Both the position numbers and the translations under genes were made by a program. Shown here piece after piece: positions 7,214 through 16,072 of a stretch of 41,073 nt of DNA. The notes under the pieces are model-generated. The model was not told where the DNA came from and did not search any database. It worked only from the letters and a program-made list of their open reading frames with translations. Source of the stretch: Eubacteriales bacterium (GTDB taxonomy: Bacteria > Bacillota > Clostridia > Lachnospirales > Lachnospiraceae); assembly GCA_030537135.1 (NCBI GenBank), contig JAUNOP010000021.1:1-41073 (forward strand), in the 5' to 3' direction. Position 1 is the first letter of the stretch; each line of letters opens with the position of its first letter.

Positions 7214-8032
7214 ATGCTGAAAATCAAAAATTATGTGAAAGTAAAAAGCCTTGAGGAGGCTTATGAGCTTCTTCAGAAAAGAGGCTCCTGTATCCTGGGA
7301 GGGATGCTTTGGCTGAAAATGTCGGACAGGAGAGTTTCTGTGGCCATAGATCTGTGCGAGCTTGGGCTGGATGGGATTTATGAGACAGAAGAGGAATATC
7401 AGATTGGCTGCATGACCTCTCTTCATGAGCTGGAAAAAAATGAAAGTCTGAATTCCTATACACAGGGAGCGCTGAGGGAAAGCCTGCGCCACATTGTGGG
7501 AGTGCAGTTCAGAAACTGCGCCACTGTGGGAGGAAGCATTTATGGCAGATACGGCTTTTCTGATGTTCTGACAGTTTTTATGGGAATGAATACAGAGATA
7601 GAGCTTTATCACGCCGGGAGAATTGCGCTGGAGGAGTTTGCAAAGGGAGGCTTTCAGAAGGACATCCTGGTGCGTGTGATCGTAAAAAAATGTCCGCTGA
7701 AGATGGTCTATTTAAGCCAGAGAAATACAAAAACAGATTTTCCGGTTCTCACCTGCTGTGCTTCACTGATAGATAAGACGCCTCGCACAGTAATAGGAGC
7801 AAGACCCTACAGAGCAGCCATTATGGAAGATACACAGGGAATTATGAAGAGCTTTATTTGTATGAATGAAAGGGAAAGGCTGGAAGCAGCAGAGAGCTTT
7901 TCAGAATATGTATCTGAACATGTTCATACAGACAGCAATCTCAGGGGCTCAGCGCAGTATCGCAGTCATCTGGCTGGTATTTTGACCGGAAGAGCCTGGA
8001 GGCAGATAGGAGGAATGGCAGATGAGAACTGA
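7214..8032 (+). CDS. FAD-binding subunit of a xanthine dehydrogenase-type enzyme
   Basis: 272 residues, CoxM/XdhB-like FAD domain (PF00941 type). It shows the N-terminal FAD contact CILGGMLWLK and the second FAD motif RNCATVGGSIYGRYGFSDV. It would pass electrons from the Fe-S subunit to NAD+ or another acceptor. AAAAAGGAG precedes the start at 7214; an upstream in-frame extension would begin before the operon promoter. The stop overlaps the Fe-S subunit gene by 11 bp, so expression is coupled. The protein is somewhat shorter than typical CoxM proteins. The physiological substrate of the complex is not determined. Confidence 0.88.
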   Translation: MLKIKNYVKVKSLEEAYELLQKRGSCILGGMLWLKMSDRRVSVAIDLCELGLDGIYETEEEYQIGCMTSLHELEKNESLNSYTQGALRESLRHIVGVQFRNCATVGGSIYGRYGFSDVLTVFMGMNTEIELYHAGRIALEEFAKGGFQKDILVRVIVKKCPLKMVYLSQRNTKTDFPVLTCCASLIDKTPRTVIGARPYRAAIMEDTQGIMKSFICMNERERLEAAESFSEYVSEHVHTDSNLRGSAQYRSHLAGILTGRAWRQIGGMADEN

Positions 8033-8492
8033 ATTCATATTAAATGGAAAAAAGGTTCAGGCAGAGATTGAACCGGATATACTTCTTTTAGACCTGCTTC
8101 GGAGACTGGGATGCCTGAGCGTAAAGAGAGGCTGTGAGACGGCCAACTGCGGCTTATGCACTGTGCTTATGGAAGATAAGCCTGTGCTTTCCTGCAGCAT
8201 TCTTGCTGCTCGCGCAGAGGGGAAACGAATTGTTACTATGGAGGGAATGCAGAGAGAGGCGGAGGAATTTGGCGCTTTTCTCTCTGACGAGGGAGCAGAG
8301 CAATGCGGCTTTTGCAATCCCGGATTTATAATGAATGTGTTTGCTATGCTTAAGGAATTGGATGACCCCTCTGATGAAGAAATCAAAGAATATTTGGCAG
8401 GAAATCTGTGCAGATGCTCAGGATTTGTGGGACAGAGCAGAAGTATACGTAAATTTCTCTCTTATAAAAAAGACAAGGAGGCAGGAATATGA
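8022..8492 (+). CDS. 2Fe-2S subunit of a xanthine dehydrogenase-type enzyme
   Basis: 156 residues, CoxS/XdhC-like small subunit. The plant-type 2Fe-2S cluster ligands are Cys38, Cys43, Cys46 and Cys58 (CETANCGLC...C). The second, molybdopterin-proximal cluster ligands are Cys95, Cys98, Cys130 and Cys132 (CGFCNPG and CRC). All eight ligands are present, so it should be functional. The gene starts inside the end of the FAD subunit gene and ends with an ATGA overlap into the large subunit. Order FAD, Fe-S, Mo matches the CoxMSL-type arrangement. Confidence 0.95.
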   Translation: MRTEFILNGKKVQAEIEPDILLLDLLRRLGCLSVKRGCETANCGLCTVLMEDKPVLSCSILAARAEGKRIVTMEGMQREAEEFGAFLSDEGAEQCGFCNPGFIMNVFAMLKELDDPSDEEIKEYLAGNLCRCSGFVGQSRSIRKFLSYKKDKEAGI

Positions 8493-10780
8493 AGCAGTAT
8501 GTAAATCAACCGGTGCGAAAGCTGGACGCCATGGCGCTGGTAACTGGAAAGCCGGTGTATACGAACGACCTCGCTTCTATGGATTGTCTGATTGTAAAGG
8601 TGCTTAGAAGTCCTCATGCGCATGCCTTGATTGAGGATATTAACACCCAGGCAGCCGAGAAGGTTCCTGGGATTGTCTGCATTGGTACCTACAAGGATGT
8701 ACCGCATAAGCGCTTTACAATGGCAGGACAGACAGCGCCGGAGATGAGTCCCTATGATCGGTTGATTCTTGACAAAAGAGTTCGTTATGTGGGAGACGCA
8801 GTTGCCATTGTGGCAGGAGAGACCGAACAGGCAGTGGATACTGCACTGAAAAGAATTAAGGTAAAATATCAGGTCCTTGAGGCAGTTCTGGATCCTCATG
8901 AGGCAAAGGATGGTTCTATTCTGGTGCATCCTGAGGAGGATTGGGAAGCAAAGGTTCCGGTAGGCGGGGATAATAAGAGAAACCTCTGCGCATCTGGAAC
9001 AGAGGAGAGCGGAAATGTCGAGGAGGTTCTGGCCTCCTGTCCCCATGTGATAGACGCGGTTTACACAACAAAGGCAAACCAGCAGGCAATGATGGAACCC
9101 TTTTCTACCTATTGCTATAAGGACTATTTTGGGAGGCTTTGTGTTGTTGACTCCACGCAGATTCCCTTTCATGTGAGACGAATACTGGGAACAGCGCTGG
9201 ATATTCCTTCCTCTAAAATCAGGGTTATCAAGCCAAGAATCGGTGGAGGCTTTGGAGCTAAGCAGACGCTTGTGTCAGAGGTGTATCCTGCATGGGTAAC
9301 CTGGAAAACCGGAAGACCTTCAAAAATGATTTATTCCCGATATGAAAGCCAGATCTGCTCTACACCGAGACATGCAATGGAGATTCGGGTGCGCATGGGT
9401 GCGGATGAAAATGGAATTGTCAGAGCGATTGATCTCTATACGCTTTCCAATACAGGCGCTTATGGAGAGCATGGCCCTACAACTGTGGGGTTGAGCGGAC
9501 ACAAATCTATTGCTCTGTATCGTCATCTGGATGCGTATCGCTTTTCCTATGATGTGGTCTACACAAACCGGATGTCAGCAGGAGCCTATCGAGGCTATGG
9601 GGCCACGCAGGGAATCTTTGCTGTGGAATGTGCGGCAGATGAGCTGGCGCATCAGATGGGAATGGATCCCCTGCGCATCAGAGAACTGAATATGCCCCTG
9701 CAGGGGCAGCCGCTTCATGCTTACGGAGATGTGGATATAGCAGAAAGCTGTACCATGGACAAGTGTCTGGCGAGGGCAAAGGAAATGATTGGCTGGAATG
9801 AAAAATATCCTCGAAAAGATATGGGCAATGGAAAGGTCAGAGGAATAGGGGCAGCTATGGCTATGCAGGGATCTTCGATTGCAAGGGTTGATGTGGGAAG
9901 CGCAAATCTGAAGCTGAATGAGGACGCCTCCTATACACTGAATATTGGCTGCGCAGATATGGGAACCGGGTGCGACACCATTCTTGCGCAGATGGCAGCA
10001 GATTGTCTGGGAACGCCTCTGGAGAACATTGTGGTGTTTGGGGTTGACACGGACATTTCTCCGTATGATTCTGGCTCCTATGCTTCTGCGACCACTTATA
10101 CCACAGGAAATGCAGTTGTGCGCGCCTGCGAGGCTATGTCTGAGGCCATCCGCAGACTTGGGGCAGAGATGTTGGAGGTTGATTTTGAGGCTACCTTCTT
10201 TGACGGAGCATATGTGACCAGCGGTTCCCAAAAGATATCCTTAGAGGAGATTGCTCTGAAGGGCTGCTGTGGAAACTGCCGGGAATTGAATGTGACAAGG
10301 ACCTTTTCTTCACAAATCTCTCCGCCTCCTTTTATGGTCGGTATTGCTGAGGTGGAGGTAGATACAGAGACAGGAAGCGTTGAGGTTCTGGATTATGCGG
10401 CAGTGGTGGACTGTGGGACTCCTGTGAATCCGAATCTGGCAAGAGTACAGACCGAGGGAGGAATTGCACAGGGAATCGGTATGGCGCTTTTTGAGGAAAT
10501 CCGCTATAACGACAAGGGACAGATGCTCAATAATTCTTTTATGCAGTATAAGATACCGAGCCGTATGGACATCGGAAGGGTACGGGTGGAGTTTGCTCCG
10601 AGTTATGAGCCAAGCGGACCTTTTGGAGCAAAATCCATCGGAGAGCTGGTGATCGATACGCCCTGTCCGGCGATTGCCAACGCGATTTATAATGCAGTGG
10701 GAATCCGCATCCGGGAGCTTCCTATCACGCCAGAGAAAATAGCAATGGGAATATTGGAAAAAAAGAGAAAATCAAGATAA
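8489..10780 (+). CDS. molybdenum-binding subunit of a xanthine dehydrogenase-type enzyme
   Basis: 763 residues, large catalytic subunit of a molybdenum hydroxylase. Cofactor and catalytic motifs are GGGFGAKQ from Gly252, AYRGYGATQG with Arg368 (equivalent to the substrate-contacting Arg of xanthine oxidase) and GELVID with Glu719, the presumed catalytic base. The Glu that follows GGGFGGK in bovine xanthine oxidase is Gln here, as in E. coli XdhA. CoxL-type carbon monoxide dehydrogenase is excluded because its AYRCSFR loop is absent. Xanthine or another purine is the best guess. No maturation genes are nearby. Confidence 0.92.
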   Translation: MKQYVNQPVRKLDAMALVTGKPVYTNDLASMDCLIVKVLRSPHAHALIEDINTQAAEKVPGIVCIGTYKDVPHKRFTMAGQTAPEMSPYDRLILDKRVRYVGDAVAIVAGETEQAVDTALKRIKVKYQVLEAVLDPHEAKDGSILVHPEEDWEAKVPVGGDNKRNLCASGTEESGNVEEVLASCPHVIDAVYTTKANQQAMMEPFSTYCYKDYFGRLCVVDSTQIPFHVRRILGTALDIPSSKIRVIKPRIGGGFGAKQTLVSEVYPAWVTWKTGRPSKMIYSRYESQICSTPRHAMEIRVRMGADENGIVRAIDLYTLSNTGAYGEHGPTTVGLSGHKSIALYRHLDAYRFSYDVVYTNRMSAGAYRGYGATQGIFAVECAADELAHQMGMDPLRIRELNMPLQGQPLHAYGDVDIAESCTMDKCLARAKEMIGWNEKYPRKDMGNGKVRGIGAAMAMQGSSIARVDVGSANLKLNEDASYTLNIGCADMGTGCDTILAQMAADCLGTPLENIVVFGVDTDISPYDSGSYASATTYTTGNAVVRACEAMSEAIRRLGAEMLEVDFEATFFDGAYVTSGSQKISLEEIALKGCCGNCRELNVTRTFSSQISPPPFMVGIAEVEVDTETGSVEVLDYAAVVDCGTPVNPNLARVQTEGGIAQGIGMALFEEIRYNDKGQMLNNSFMQYKIPSRMDIGRVRVEFAPSYEPSGPFGAKSIGELVIDTPCPAIANAIYNAVGIRIRELPITPEKIAMGILEKKRKSR

Positions 10781-10795
10781 AAAGACTGTGAGAGG

Positions 10796-12730
10796 GTGAG
10801 TGGATTGAAGAAAAACAAGAATTGGAAATGGCTCTCCTGGATTCTCATCATGATTCTGCTGGCAACGGCAGCTCCTGTGTGGGGGTATGAGTTTTCTCAG
10901 GATACAGAAGAGGAAATAGAAACCATCTGGGAAGTTATCCATGAGAATCCCCTATGTGGAGGAGAAGGAACCCGGATTGTTGAAAAGGAGATTCCAAAGA
11001 GTGATACAGACGCAAAGACAGATACTCCTTCTGTCTATCGCTCCGGAGGAGTGCCCTATTTTAAAACGATTGAGGCGGCAGCAGGATATTTCAGAAAATG
11101 CATGACAAACCGCGTGAATGAAATATCCCTGGCAGTAGATACTACAGATGAGCAGGTTATCGATGACATTACGAGTATCTACCAGAAGGCTCTTACATAT
11201 GAAGCAAATGGAAAAGCAAATGAGGGAGACTATCTTCGCTTTAACTATGGCTATATTTATTGTGCAGATACAAGAGTAAATTCAGACACAAAGGTCAGAT
11301 GGACGCTCAATTATACGGTCTACTATTATACGACTCTGGAGCAGGAAAAGGAGTTAGAGCAAAGGATTCATCAGGTGCTTAATGAACTTCATGTCCAAAG
11401 CCTTGGAGAATATGACAGAATCAAGGCGATTTATGATTATATCTGTCAGAATGTAGAATATGACAGGGGAAGCTATCCAAACTATTCTGGAGAAAATGTG
11501 CGAAATCCAAATGCAAGCCCTCATATCAGTCTGGAAACATACATGGCCTCAAAGGGACTGTTTACGGCTTATAATGCTATGATAAAGAAGAAGGCAGTCT
11601 GCCAGGGCTATGCAGCTCTCTTATACCGAATGCTGACAGAATGCGGTGTTCAGAACCGCATTATTCTTGGTACAAGCTATGGAGAGGCACATGCCTGGAA
11701 TCTGGTTCGCATGGGAAATCTGTATTACAATGCAGACAGCACCTGGGATCGCCAGGAGACCAGTTATGCTTATTTTATGAAGCCTCAGAATGAATTTCTA
11801 AATCATATCAGAAATTCTACTGTAAAGGGGAATCAGATGGACTATACATCTGAGAGTTTTCAGAACGAATTTCCCACAGCAGGAGCTACGTCTCTTCCTG
11901 TCTCCCAGATAACGCTTGCCTCTGACAAGAATGTATATGCCTATACAGGGAAGGCAATAAAGCCTCAGGTAGAGGTGCCGGGTCTTACAGAGGGAATTGA
12001 TTATAAAATCACTTATAAGGACAATGTAAAACCTGGAACAATGAGCATTCTTGTAGAGGGAATTGACTCCTGTCTGGGAAGAAAAACGATTTACTGCAGA
12101 ATTTATCAGATGCCGGCTTTGGAAATTCCTGCAAATCTTCGTCAGATCAACCAGACTACTTCAGCTATTCGTCTGGCATGGGAGGAAGTAGAGAATGCCA
12201 CAGGTTATCTGATATATCGTTATGACACAGCGCAAAAAAAATATGTGAGGTGTGCAAAAGTAAAAGGAAATCAATATGTTTTTAAGGGAACGGGCATTAA
12301 ACCTGGAACAGCCTATCAGTTTGTTGTGCTTCCCTATTACCAGAAAACAATTGTCTATGAAGGTAAAAAAAATGTATTAATTTCCTATGGAGGTAAGAGT
12401 AAAAGCGCAGCGGTTGTCACCAGACCATCGGCCCCTGTGTTGACCTCTGTCAAAAAATCGGGGAGCAGCCTTTATGCTGTGTGGAAAAGACTCAGTGCAT
12501 GTACAGGTTATCAGGTTCAGATATCCACAAGCTCCAAGTTCTCTTCTAACACAACGCGAAGTATTTTGGTGCAGAAAAACACCATTGTACAACAAAAAAT
12601 ATCTGCACTTAATGGAAAAAAACTCAAAAAAAATACGCGCTATTACATAAGAGTACGTGCATACAAAAAATCAGGAAATGTCCGCTATACAGGAGCCTGG
12701 AGCAAGGTTATATCTGTGATATATCGCTGA
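10796..12730 (+). CDS. secreted transglutaminase-like protein with Fn3-type repeats
   Basis: 644 residues from the GTG at 10796. A TTG at 10805 has better spacing to AGAGGG and gives a cleaner start (KKNKNW), so the true start may be 9 bp later. A signal peptide (WLSWILIMILLATAAPVWG) precedes a region of unknown fold, then a transglutaminase/protease core with Cys269 (AVCQGYA), His299 (EAHAWN) and Asp314 (YYNADSTWD), an intact papain-like triad. A small immunoglobulin-like domain follows (YTGKAIKPQVEVPG, about 380-440), then two fibronectin III-like domains (about 445-540 and 545-644). There is no sorting signal. It starts 15 bp after the hydroxylase operon. The substrate is unknown. Confidence 0.85.
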   Translation: MSGLKKNKNWKWLSWILIMILLATAAPVWGYEFSQDTEEEIETIWEVIHENPLCGGEGTRIVEKEIPKSDTDAKTDTPSVYRSGGVPYFKTIEAAAGYFRKCMTNRVNEISLAVDTTDEQVIDDITSIYQKALTYEANGKANEGDYLRFNYGYIYCADTRVNSDTKVRWTLNYTVYYYTTLEQEKELEQRIHQVLNELHVQSLGEYDRIKAIYDYICQNVEYDRGSYPNYSGENVRNPNASPHISLETYMASKGLFTAYNAMIKKKAVCQGYAALLYRMLTECGVQNRIILGTSYGEAHAWNLVRMGNLYYNADSTWDRQETSYAYFMKPQNEFLNHIRNSTVKGNQMDYTSESFQNEFPTAGATSLPVSQITLASDKNVYAYTGKAIKPQVEVPGLTEGIDYKITYKDNVKPGTMSILVEGIDSCLGRKTIYCRIYQMPALEIPANLRQINQTTSAIRLAWEEVENATGYLIYRYDTAQKKYVRCAKVKGNQYVFKGTGIKPGTAYQFVVLPYYQKTIVYEGKKNVLISYGGKSKSAAVVTRPSAPVLTSVKKSGSSLYAVWKRLSACTGYQVQISTSSKFSSNTTRSILVQKNTIVQQKISALNGKKLKKNTRYYIRVRAYKKSGNVRYTGAWSKVISVIYR

Positions 12731-12755
12731 TTTTTCGTATAGATAGAGGAGAAAA

Positions 12756-14387
12756 ATGGAGGAAAGAAAAATGAATGCAGCAAGAAAAAAACTTTTGACA
12801 GGACTGGCCTTTGCCCTTGCCTTGTCAGCATTGCTTTCGGTGCTGGTATCAGCGTCTGAAGCAGAGGAGACTTTGCCAAGTATGTACGCTACCTTCTGGG
12901 CGCTCATACCACCTATTGTGGCAATAGCACTGGCATTGATTACAAAAGAGGTTTACAGCTCTTTGTTTGTAGGAATTCTGGTAGGAGGCCTGTTCTATTC
13001 TGGCTTTACCTTTGAGGGAACCATTCTTCATATTTATCAGGACGGCTTTGTGGGTGTTTTGTCAGATGCCTATAATGTAGGAATCCTTGTCTTTCTGGTG
13101 ATTTTGGGAACTATGGTGTGTCTGATGAATAAGGCAGGAGGCTCCGCTGCCTTTGGAAGGTGGACCAGTGAGAAAATCAAGGGACGTGTGGGCGCACAGC
13201 TTGCCACGATTGCCCTTGGAGTATTGATCTTTATTGATGATTATTTTAATTGCCTGACAGTTGGAAGCGTAATGCGTCCTGTGACAGACAAGCATAAGAT
13301 TTCCAGAGCAAAGCTTGCTTATCTGATTGATGCTACTGCAGCGCCGGTGTGTATTATTGCTCCGATCTCTTCCTGGGCAGCTGCGGTCAGCGGCTTTGTG
13401 GAGGGAGAAGATGGTCTTTCCATTTTTGTGAGAGCTATTCCATACAACTATTATGCTCTTTTAACCATTATTATGATGATTGGAATTGCTGTTATGAAGA
13501 TGGAATATGGTCCCATGGCAGTGAATGAGAAAAATGCAGTGAAGGGGGATCTTTTCAGCGCAAAAAAAGGAAAATCAGGTGTGCTTCCAGAGGATACCAA
13601 TCCAAAGGGAAAGGTCATAGACCTTCTGATCCCGATTGTCAGTCTGATCATTTGCTGTGTAATCGGAATGATTTACACAGGAGGATTCTTCCAGGGAGAG
13701 GACTTTGTAACTGCTTTTTCACAGAGCGATGCTTCTGTAGGGCTTGCGCTTGGAAGCTTTTTTGCCATGATTATTACCATTATTCTGTATCTGGTTCGCA
13801 GGGTACTTTCCTTCAGCGATTGCATGGGATGTCTTCCAGAGGGATTTAAGGCTATGGTGCCGGCTATTTTGATTCTGACCTTTGCCTGGACCTTAAAGGC
13901 AACGACAGACAGCCTGGGAGCAAGGGAATTTGTGGCAGAAGCCGTGAAATCTATGTCAGGGAACTTTTTGAATCTTCTTCCTGCTCTGATTTTCCTGATT
14001 GGCTGCGGTCTTGCTTTTGCTACCGGAACTTCATGGGGAACCTTTGGTATTTTGATCCCGATTGTGGTAGAGGCCTTTATAGAGGTAGATTCTACTTTGA
14101 TGATTATTGCCATTTCTGCCTGTATGGCAGGCGCTGTGTGCGGAGACCATTGCTCTCCGATTTCAGACACAACCATTATGGCTTCTGCAGGAGCGCAATG
14201 TGACCATGTGAACCATGTATCTACACAGCTTCCCTATGCGCTGACTGTGGCAGCTGTTTCCTTTGTTACATATATAATAGCAGGCTTTGTAAAGAGTGCA
14301 TGGATTGCCCTCCCGATCGGAATTGTGCTGATGCTTGGTGTTCTGTTCGTGATAAAGCTGACGATTGGAAAAAGCATAGAAGCCTGA
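12756..14387 (+). CDS. nhaC: NhaC-family Na+/H+ antiporter
   Basis: 543 residues (538 if the second ATG at 12771, which has GGAGG 8 bp upstream, is used). Polytopic membrane protein of the NhaC group with LIFIDDYFNCLTVGSVMRP, GTSWGTFGILIPIV and CGDHCSPISDTTIMASAGA, segments typical of the family and likely to form the ion site. The N-terminus carries a hydrophobic helix followed by SEAEETLPS, resembling a cleavable signal. Expected role is Na+/H+ exchange, or organic acid or amino-acid exchange in some relatives. It starts 25 bp after the transglutaminase gene and ends at a strong terminator, so it probably shares a transcript with the preceding genes. Confidence 0.9.
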   Translation: MEERKMNAARKKLLTGLAFALALSALLSVLVSASEAEETLPSMYATFWALIPPIVAIALALITKEVYSSLFVGILVGGLFYSGFTFEGTILHIYQDGFVGVLSDAYNVGILVFLVILGTMVCLMNKAGGSAAFGRWTSEKIKGRVGAQLATIALGVLIFIDDYFNCLTVGSVMRPVTDKHKISRAKLAYLIDATAAPVCIIAPISSWAAAVSGFVEGEDGLSIFVRAIPYNYYALLTIIMMIGIAVMKMEYGPMAVNEKNAVKGDLFSAKKGKSGVLPEDTNPKGKVIDLLIPIVSLIICCVIGMIYTGGFFQGEDFVTAFSQSDASVGLALGSFFAMIITIILYLVRRVLSFSDCMGCLPEGFKAMVPAILILTFAWTLKATTDSLGAREFVAEAVKSMSGNFLNLLPALIFLIGCGLAFATGTSWGTFGILIPIVVEAFIEVDSTLMIIAISACMAGAVCGDHCSPISDTTIMASAGAQCDHVNHVSTQLPYALTVAAVSFVTYIIAGFVKSAWIALPIGIVLMLGVLFVIKLTIGKSIEA

Positions 14388-14427
14388 AAATGCCTGGTGT
14401 ATGCAGCAATCATAAGTTTATATGTTT

Positions 14428-14467
14428 ACGCCCTTGACAGTTTTTGTCAAGGGCGTTTATTTTTTAT
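14428..14467 (+). terminator. strong Rho-independent terminator
   Basis: ACGCCCTTGACA and TGTCAAGGGCGT form a perfect 12-bp stem with a GTTTT loop, followed by TTATTTTTTAT. Confidence 0.92.
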
Positions 14468-14601
14468 ATTTTTTGAGAAATCGTATATTTCCTCCTTGTA
14501 TAGAGAATCATTCTAATAGATCGCTGCACAGACAGTGCTGCCTGCTGTGACAGATGTGCAATGCGGTACGAATATCCAAGGATGATAGGAGGATTCTTAA
14601 G

Positions 14602-15381
14602 ATGGCGCTGAATAAAGTTGAAATCTGCGGTGTAAACACGGCAAAGCTTCCTGTTTTGAGCCATGAGGAGAAGGAAGAACTGTTCCGAAGAATACGGGAA
14701 GGAGATGAACGGGCCAGAGAATTATATATTAAAGGAAATCTGAGGCTTGTGCTGAGTGTGATTAAGAGATTCCAGAACAGCAATGAAAATCCAGACGATT
14801 TGTTTCAGATTGGATGCATTGGACTTATTAAGGCGATTGATAACTTTGATACCACGCTGGGAGTGAAATTTTCTACCTATGCGGTCCCTATGATTATCGG
14901 AGAAATCCGCCGCTTTCTCAGAGACAACAACTCTATACGAGTAAGCCGCTCCCTTCGGGACATTGCCTATAAGGCAATTTATGCCAGAGAAAACTACAGG
15001 AAGGAGCATTTAAAGGAGCCTACGATTACAGAGCTTGCAGAGGAAATCGGAATAGAAAAGGAAATGATAGTTTATGCCATGGATGCGATTCAAAATCCGG
15101 TAAGTCTATATGAGCCGGTTTATACAGAAGGAGGAGATACGCTGTATGTTATGGACCAGATTAGTGATAAGAAGAACAGGGAAGACAGGTGGATAGAGGA
15201 TTTGTCTCTGAGAGAGGCTTTGTCCAGACTGAATGACAGAGAGAAACATATTATTGAACTTCGCTTTTACGAAGGAAGAACGCAGATGGAGGTTGCAGAG
15301 GAAATCGGAATTTCCCAAGCTCAGGTAAGCCGGCTTGAAAAAAATGCCCTGAAAAATATGAAAAATTATCTCAGAGCCTGA
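14602..15381 (+). CDS. sigG: RNA polymerase sporulation sigma factor SigG
   Basis: 259 residues, late forespore sigma factor. The N-terminal NKVEICGVNTAKLPVL is the diagnostic SigG opening (region that contacts the CsfB/Fin-type anti-sigma factors in Bacillus). Region 2 has NLRLVLSVIKRF, DLFQIGCIGLIKAIDNFD and KFSTYAVPMIIGEIRRFLRD; region 3 SRSLRDIAYKA; region 4 LNDREKHIIELRF and a TQMEVAEEIGISQAQVSRLE helix-turn-helix. The start at 14602 follows AGGAGG and matches the family N-terminus; an earlier ATG at 14554 is in the leader. The organism is therefore expected to form endospores. Confidence 0.97.
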   Translation: MALNKVEICGVNTAKLPVLSHEEKEELFRRIREGDERARELYIKGNLRLVLSVIKRFQNSNENPDDLFQIGCIGLIKAIDNFDTTLGVKFSTYAVPMIIGEIRRFLRDNNSIRVSRSLRDIAYKAIYARENYRKEHLKEPTITELAEEIGIEKEMIVYAMDAIQNPVSLYEPVYTEGGDTLYVMDQISDKKNREDRWIEDLSLREALSRLNDREKHIIELRFYEGRTQMEVAEEIGISQAQVSRLEKNALKNMKNYLRA

Positions 15382-15447
15382 CAGAAGTACCATGCAGCTG
15401 TTTTCAGTATTTGCGGTTTACACGTTTTTGCTTTATTGCAGCTTGCT

Positions 15448-15499
15448 CATTGAATGGATGTCCAGAGGACATCTATTCAATGGGCTGCCTGTTTGCAGC
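15448..15499. repeat. two adjacent hairpins between sigG and ylmC
   Basis: A 15-bp stem with one wobble (CATTGAATGGATGTC with GACATCTATTCAATG, 15448-15482) is followed by a small hairpin GCTGC-CTGTTT-GCAGC (15485-15500). There is no U run on either side. They lie between convergent genes and may act as a bidirectional transcription boundary. Confidence 0.5.
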
Positions 15500-15560
15500 A
15501 GGAGCGTCGAATATCTGTAATTGCTTACAGATGAACGTAACGCAGCTGCGCTTATCGGAC

Positions 15561-15812
15561 TCATTTTTTTTTACATTTTTCTTCTTGAAGTTCTACAAGA
15601 ATAATGTCTGTTCCTATTTGCCGAATACATTCCCATGGAATAATAAACTCACAGTCACGGCAAAAACATCCCCAGAATTTAGCGCCTCCTGGTACAATCA
15701 GAGCTGTAAGACGTCCTGTTTTGCAGTCAAAATCTACGTCTATAGGACAGCCCAGAGACTTACAGGTACAGATGTTAATAACCTCTTTTTGACGAAGCTC
15801 GCAGACTCGCAT
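15561..15812 (-). CDS. ylmC: YlmC/YmxH family sporulation protein
   Basis: 83 residues, PRC-barrel-like protein of the YlmC/YmxH family. Diagnostic segments are MRVCELRQKEVINI, GCPIDVDFDCKTGRLTALIV and DCEFIIPWECIRQIGTDIILV. The family is tied to sporulation in Firmicutes, but its molecular role is unclear. The start at 15812 has an AAAAAGG site 8 bp upstream on the minus strand. In relatives the gene usually follows sigG on the same strand; here it is inverted between sigG and nrdR. The C-terminus is lysine-rich. Confidence 0.9.
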   Translation of the reverse strand: MRVCELRQKEVINICTCKSLGCPIDVDFDCKTGRLTALIVPGGAKFWGCFCRDCEFIIPWECIRQIGTDIILVELQEEKCKKK

Positions 15813-15833
15813 AAAAAATACCTTTTTTCAGAA

Positions 15834-15863
15834 AATATGCGGGAAGTTCGGTTGACATGACAA
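15834..15863 (-). promoter_or_regulatory. possible ylmC promoter, overlapping the nrdR promoter
   Basis: On the minus strand TTGTCA (15863-15858), an 18-bp spacer and CATATT (15839-15834). It overlaps the divergent nrdR promoter, so the two would compete for polymerase. Confidence 0.4.
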
Positions 15864-15881
15864 GAAAATGTGAAGTATACT
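15852..15881 (+). promoter_or_regulatory. sigma-A promoter of nrdR
   Basis: Consensus -35 TTGACA (15852-15857), an 18-bp spacer and -10 TATACT (15876-15881). Initiation would fall near 15888, almost exactly at the left boundary of repeat element A copy 1, so the nrdR leader RNA would consist of that element. Confidence 0.75.
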
Positions 15882-15885
15882 TAAG

Positions 15886-16048
15886 TTAACGTATCAAGCA
15901 AGTCTCTCGCTTCAATTTCGCAGAGAAATAAGCGGTGAGTGGGGGACTTGCTTGTCTTAGAAGGGGTGAGGACCCCTTCTGAGAAGCTGCGATAGCAGCT
16001 ATACGGTTATGAGCAAGCAGCGAAGCGGATTGCGAATTTCCGCTTGAC
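15886..16048 (+). repeat. repeat element A, copy 1 (163 bp, multi-hairpin)
   Basis: Nearly identical to 18818-18980 over 163 bp, with about seven substitutions and no length change. It folds into a long hairpin (CAAGCAAGTC with GACTTGCTTG enclosing CGCTT/AAGCG and ATTTC/GAAAT arms), then AGAAGGGGT/ACCCCTTCT, AGCTGC/GCAGCT and AAGCGG/CCGCTT stems. It encodes no protein. It forms most of the 5' leader of nrdR and ends 24 bp before the start codon. A shorter relative lies at 39228-39302. I do not recognise it as a named RNA family. Confidence 0.85.
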
Positions 16049-16072
16049 TAAATCTGGAAAGGAGAATCTTCT

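Noticed and set aside
14481-14520. A sigma-G-like promoter (GTATA and CATTCTA) before sigG
   Set aside because: The spacing is about 21 bp instead of the usual 17-18, so the match is not good enough.
15411-15860. Plus-strand 149-codon frame opposite ylmC
   Set aside because: It is the shadow of the well-supported ylmC gene and shows no ribosome site or family.
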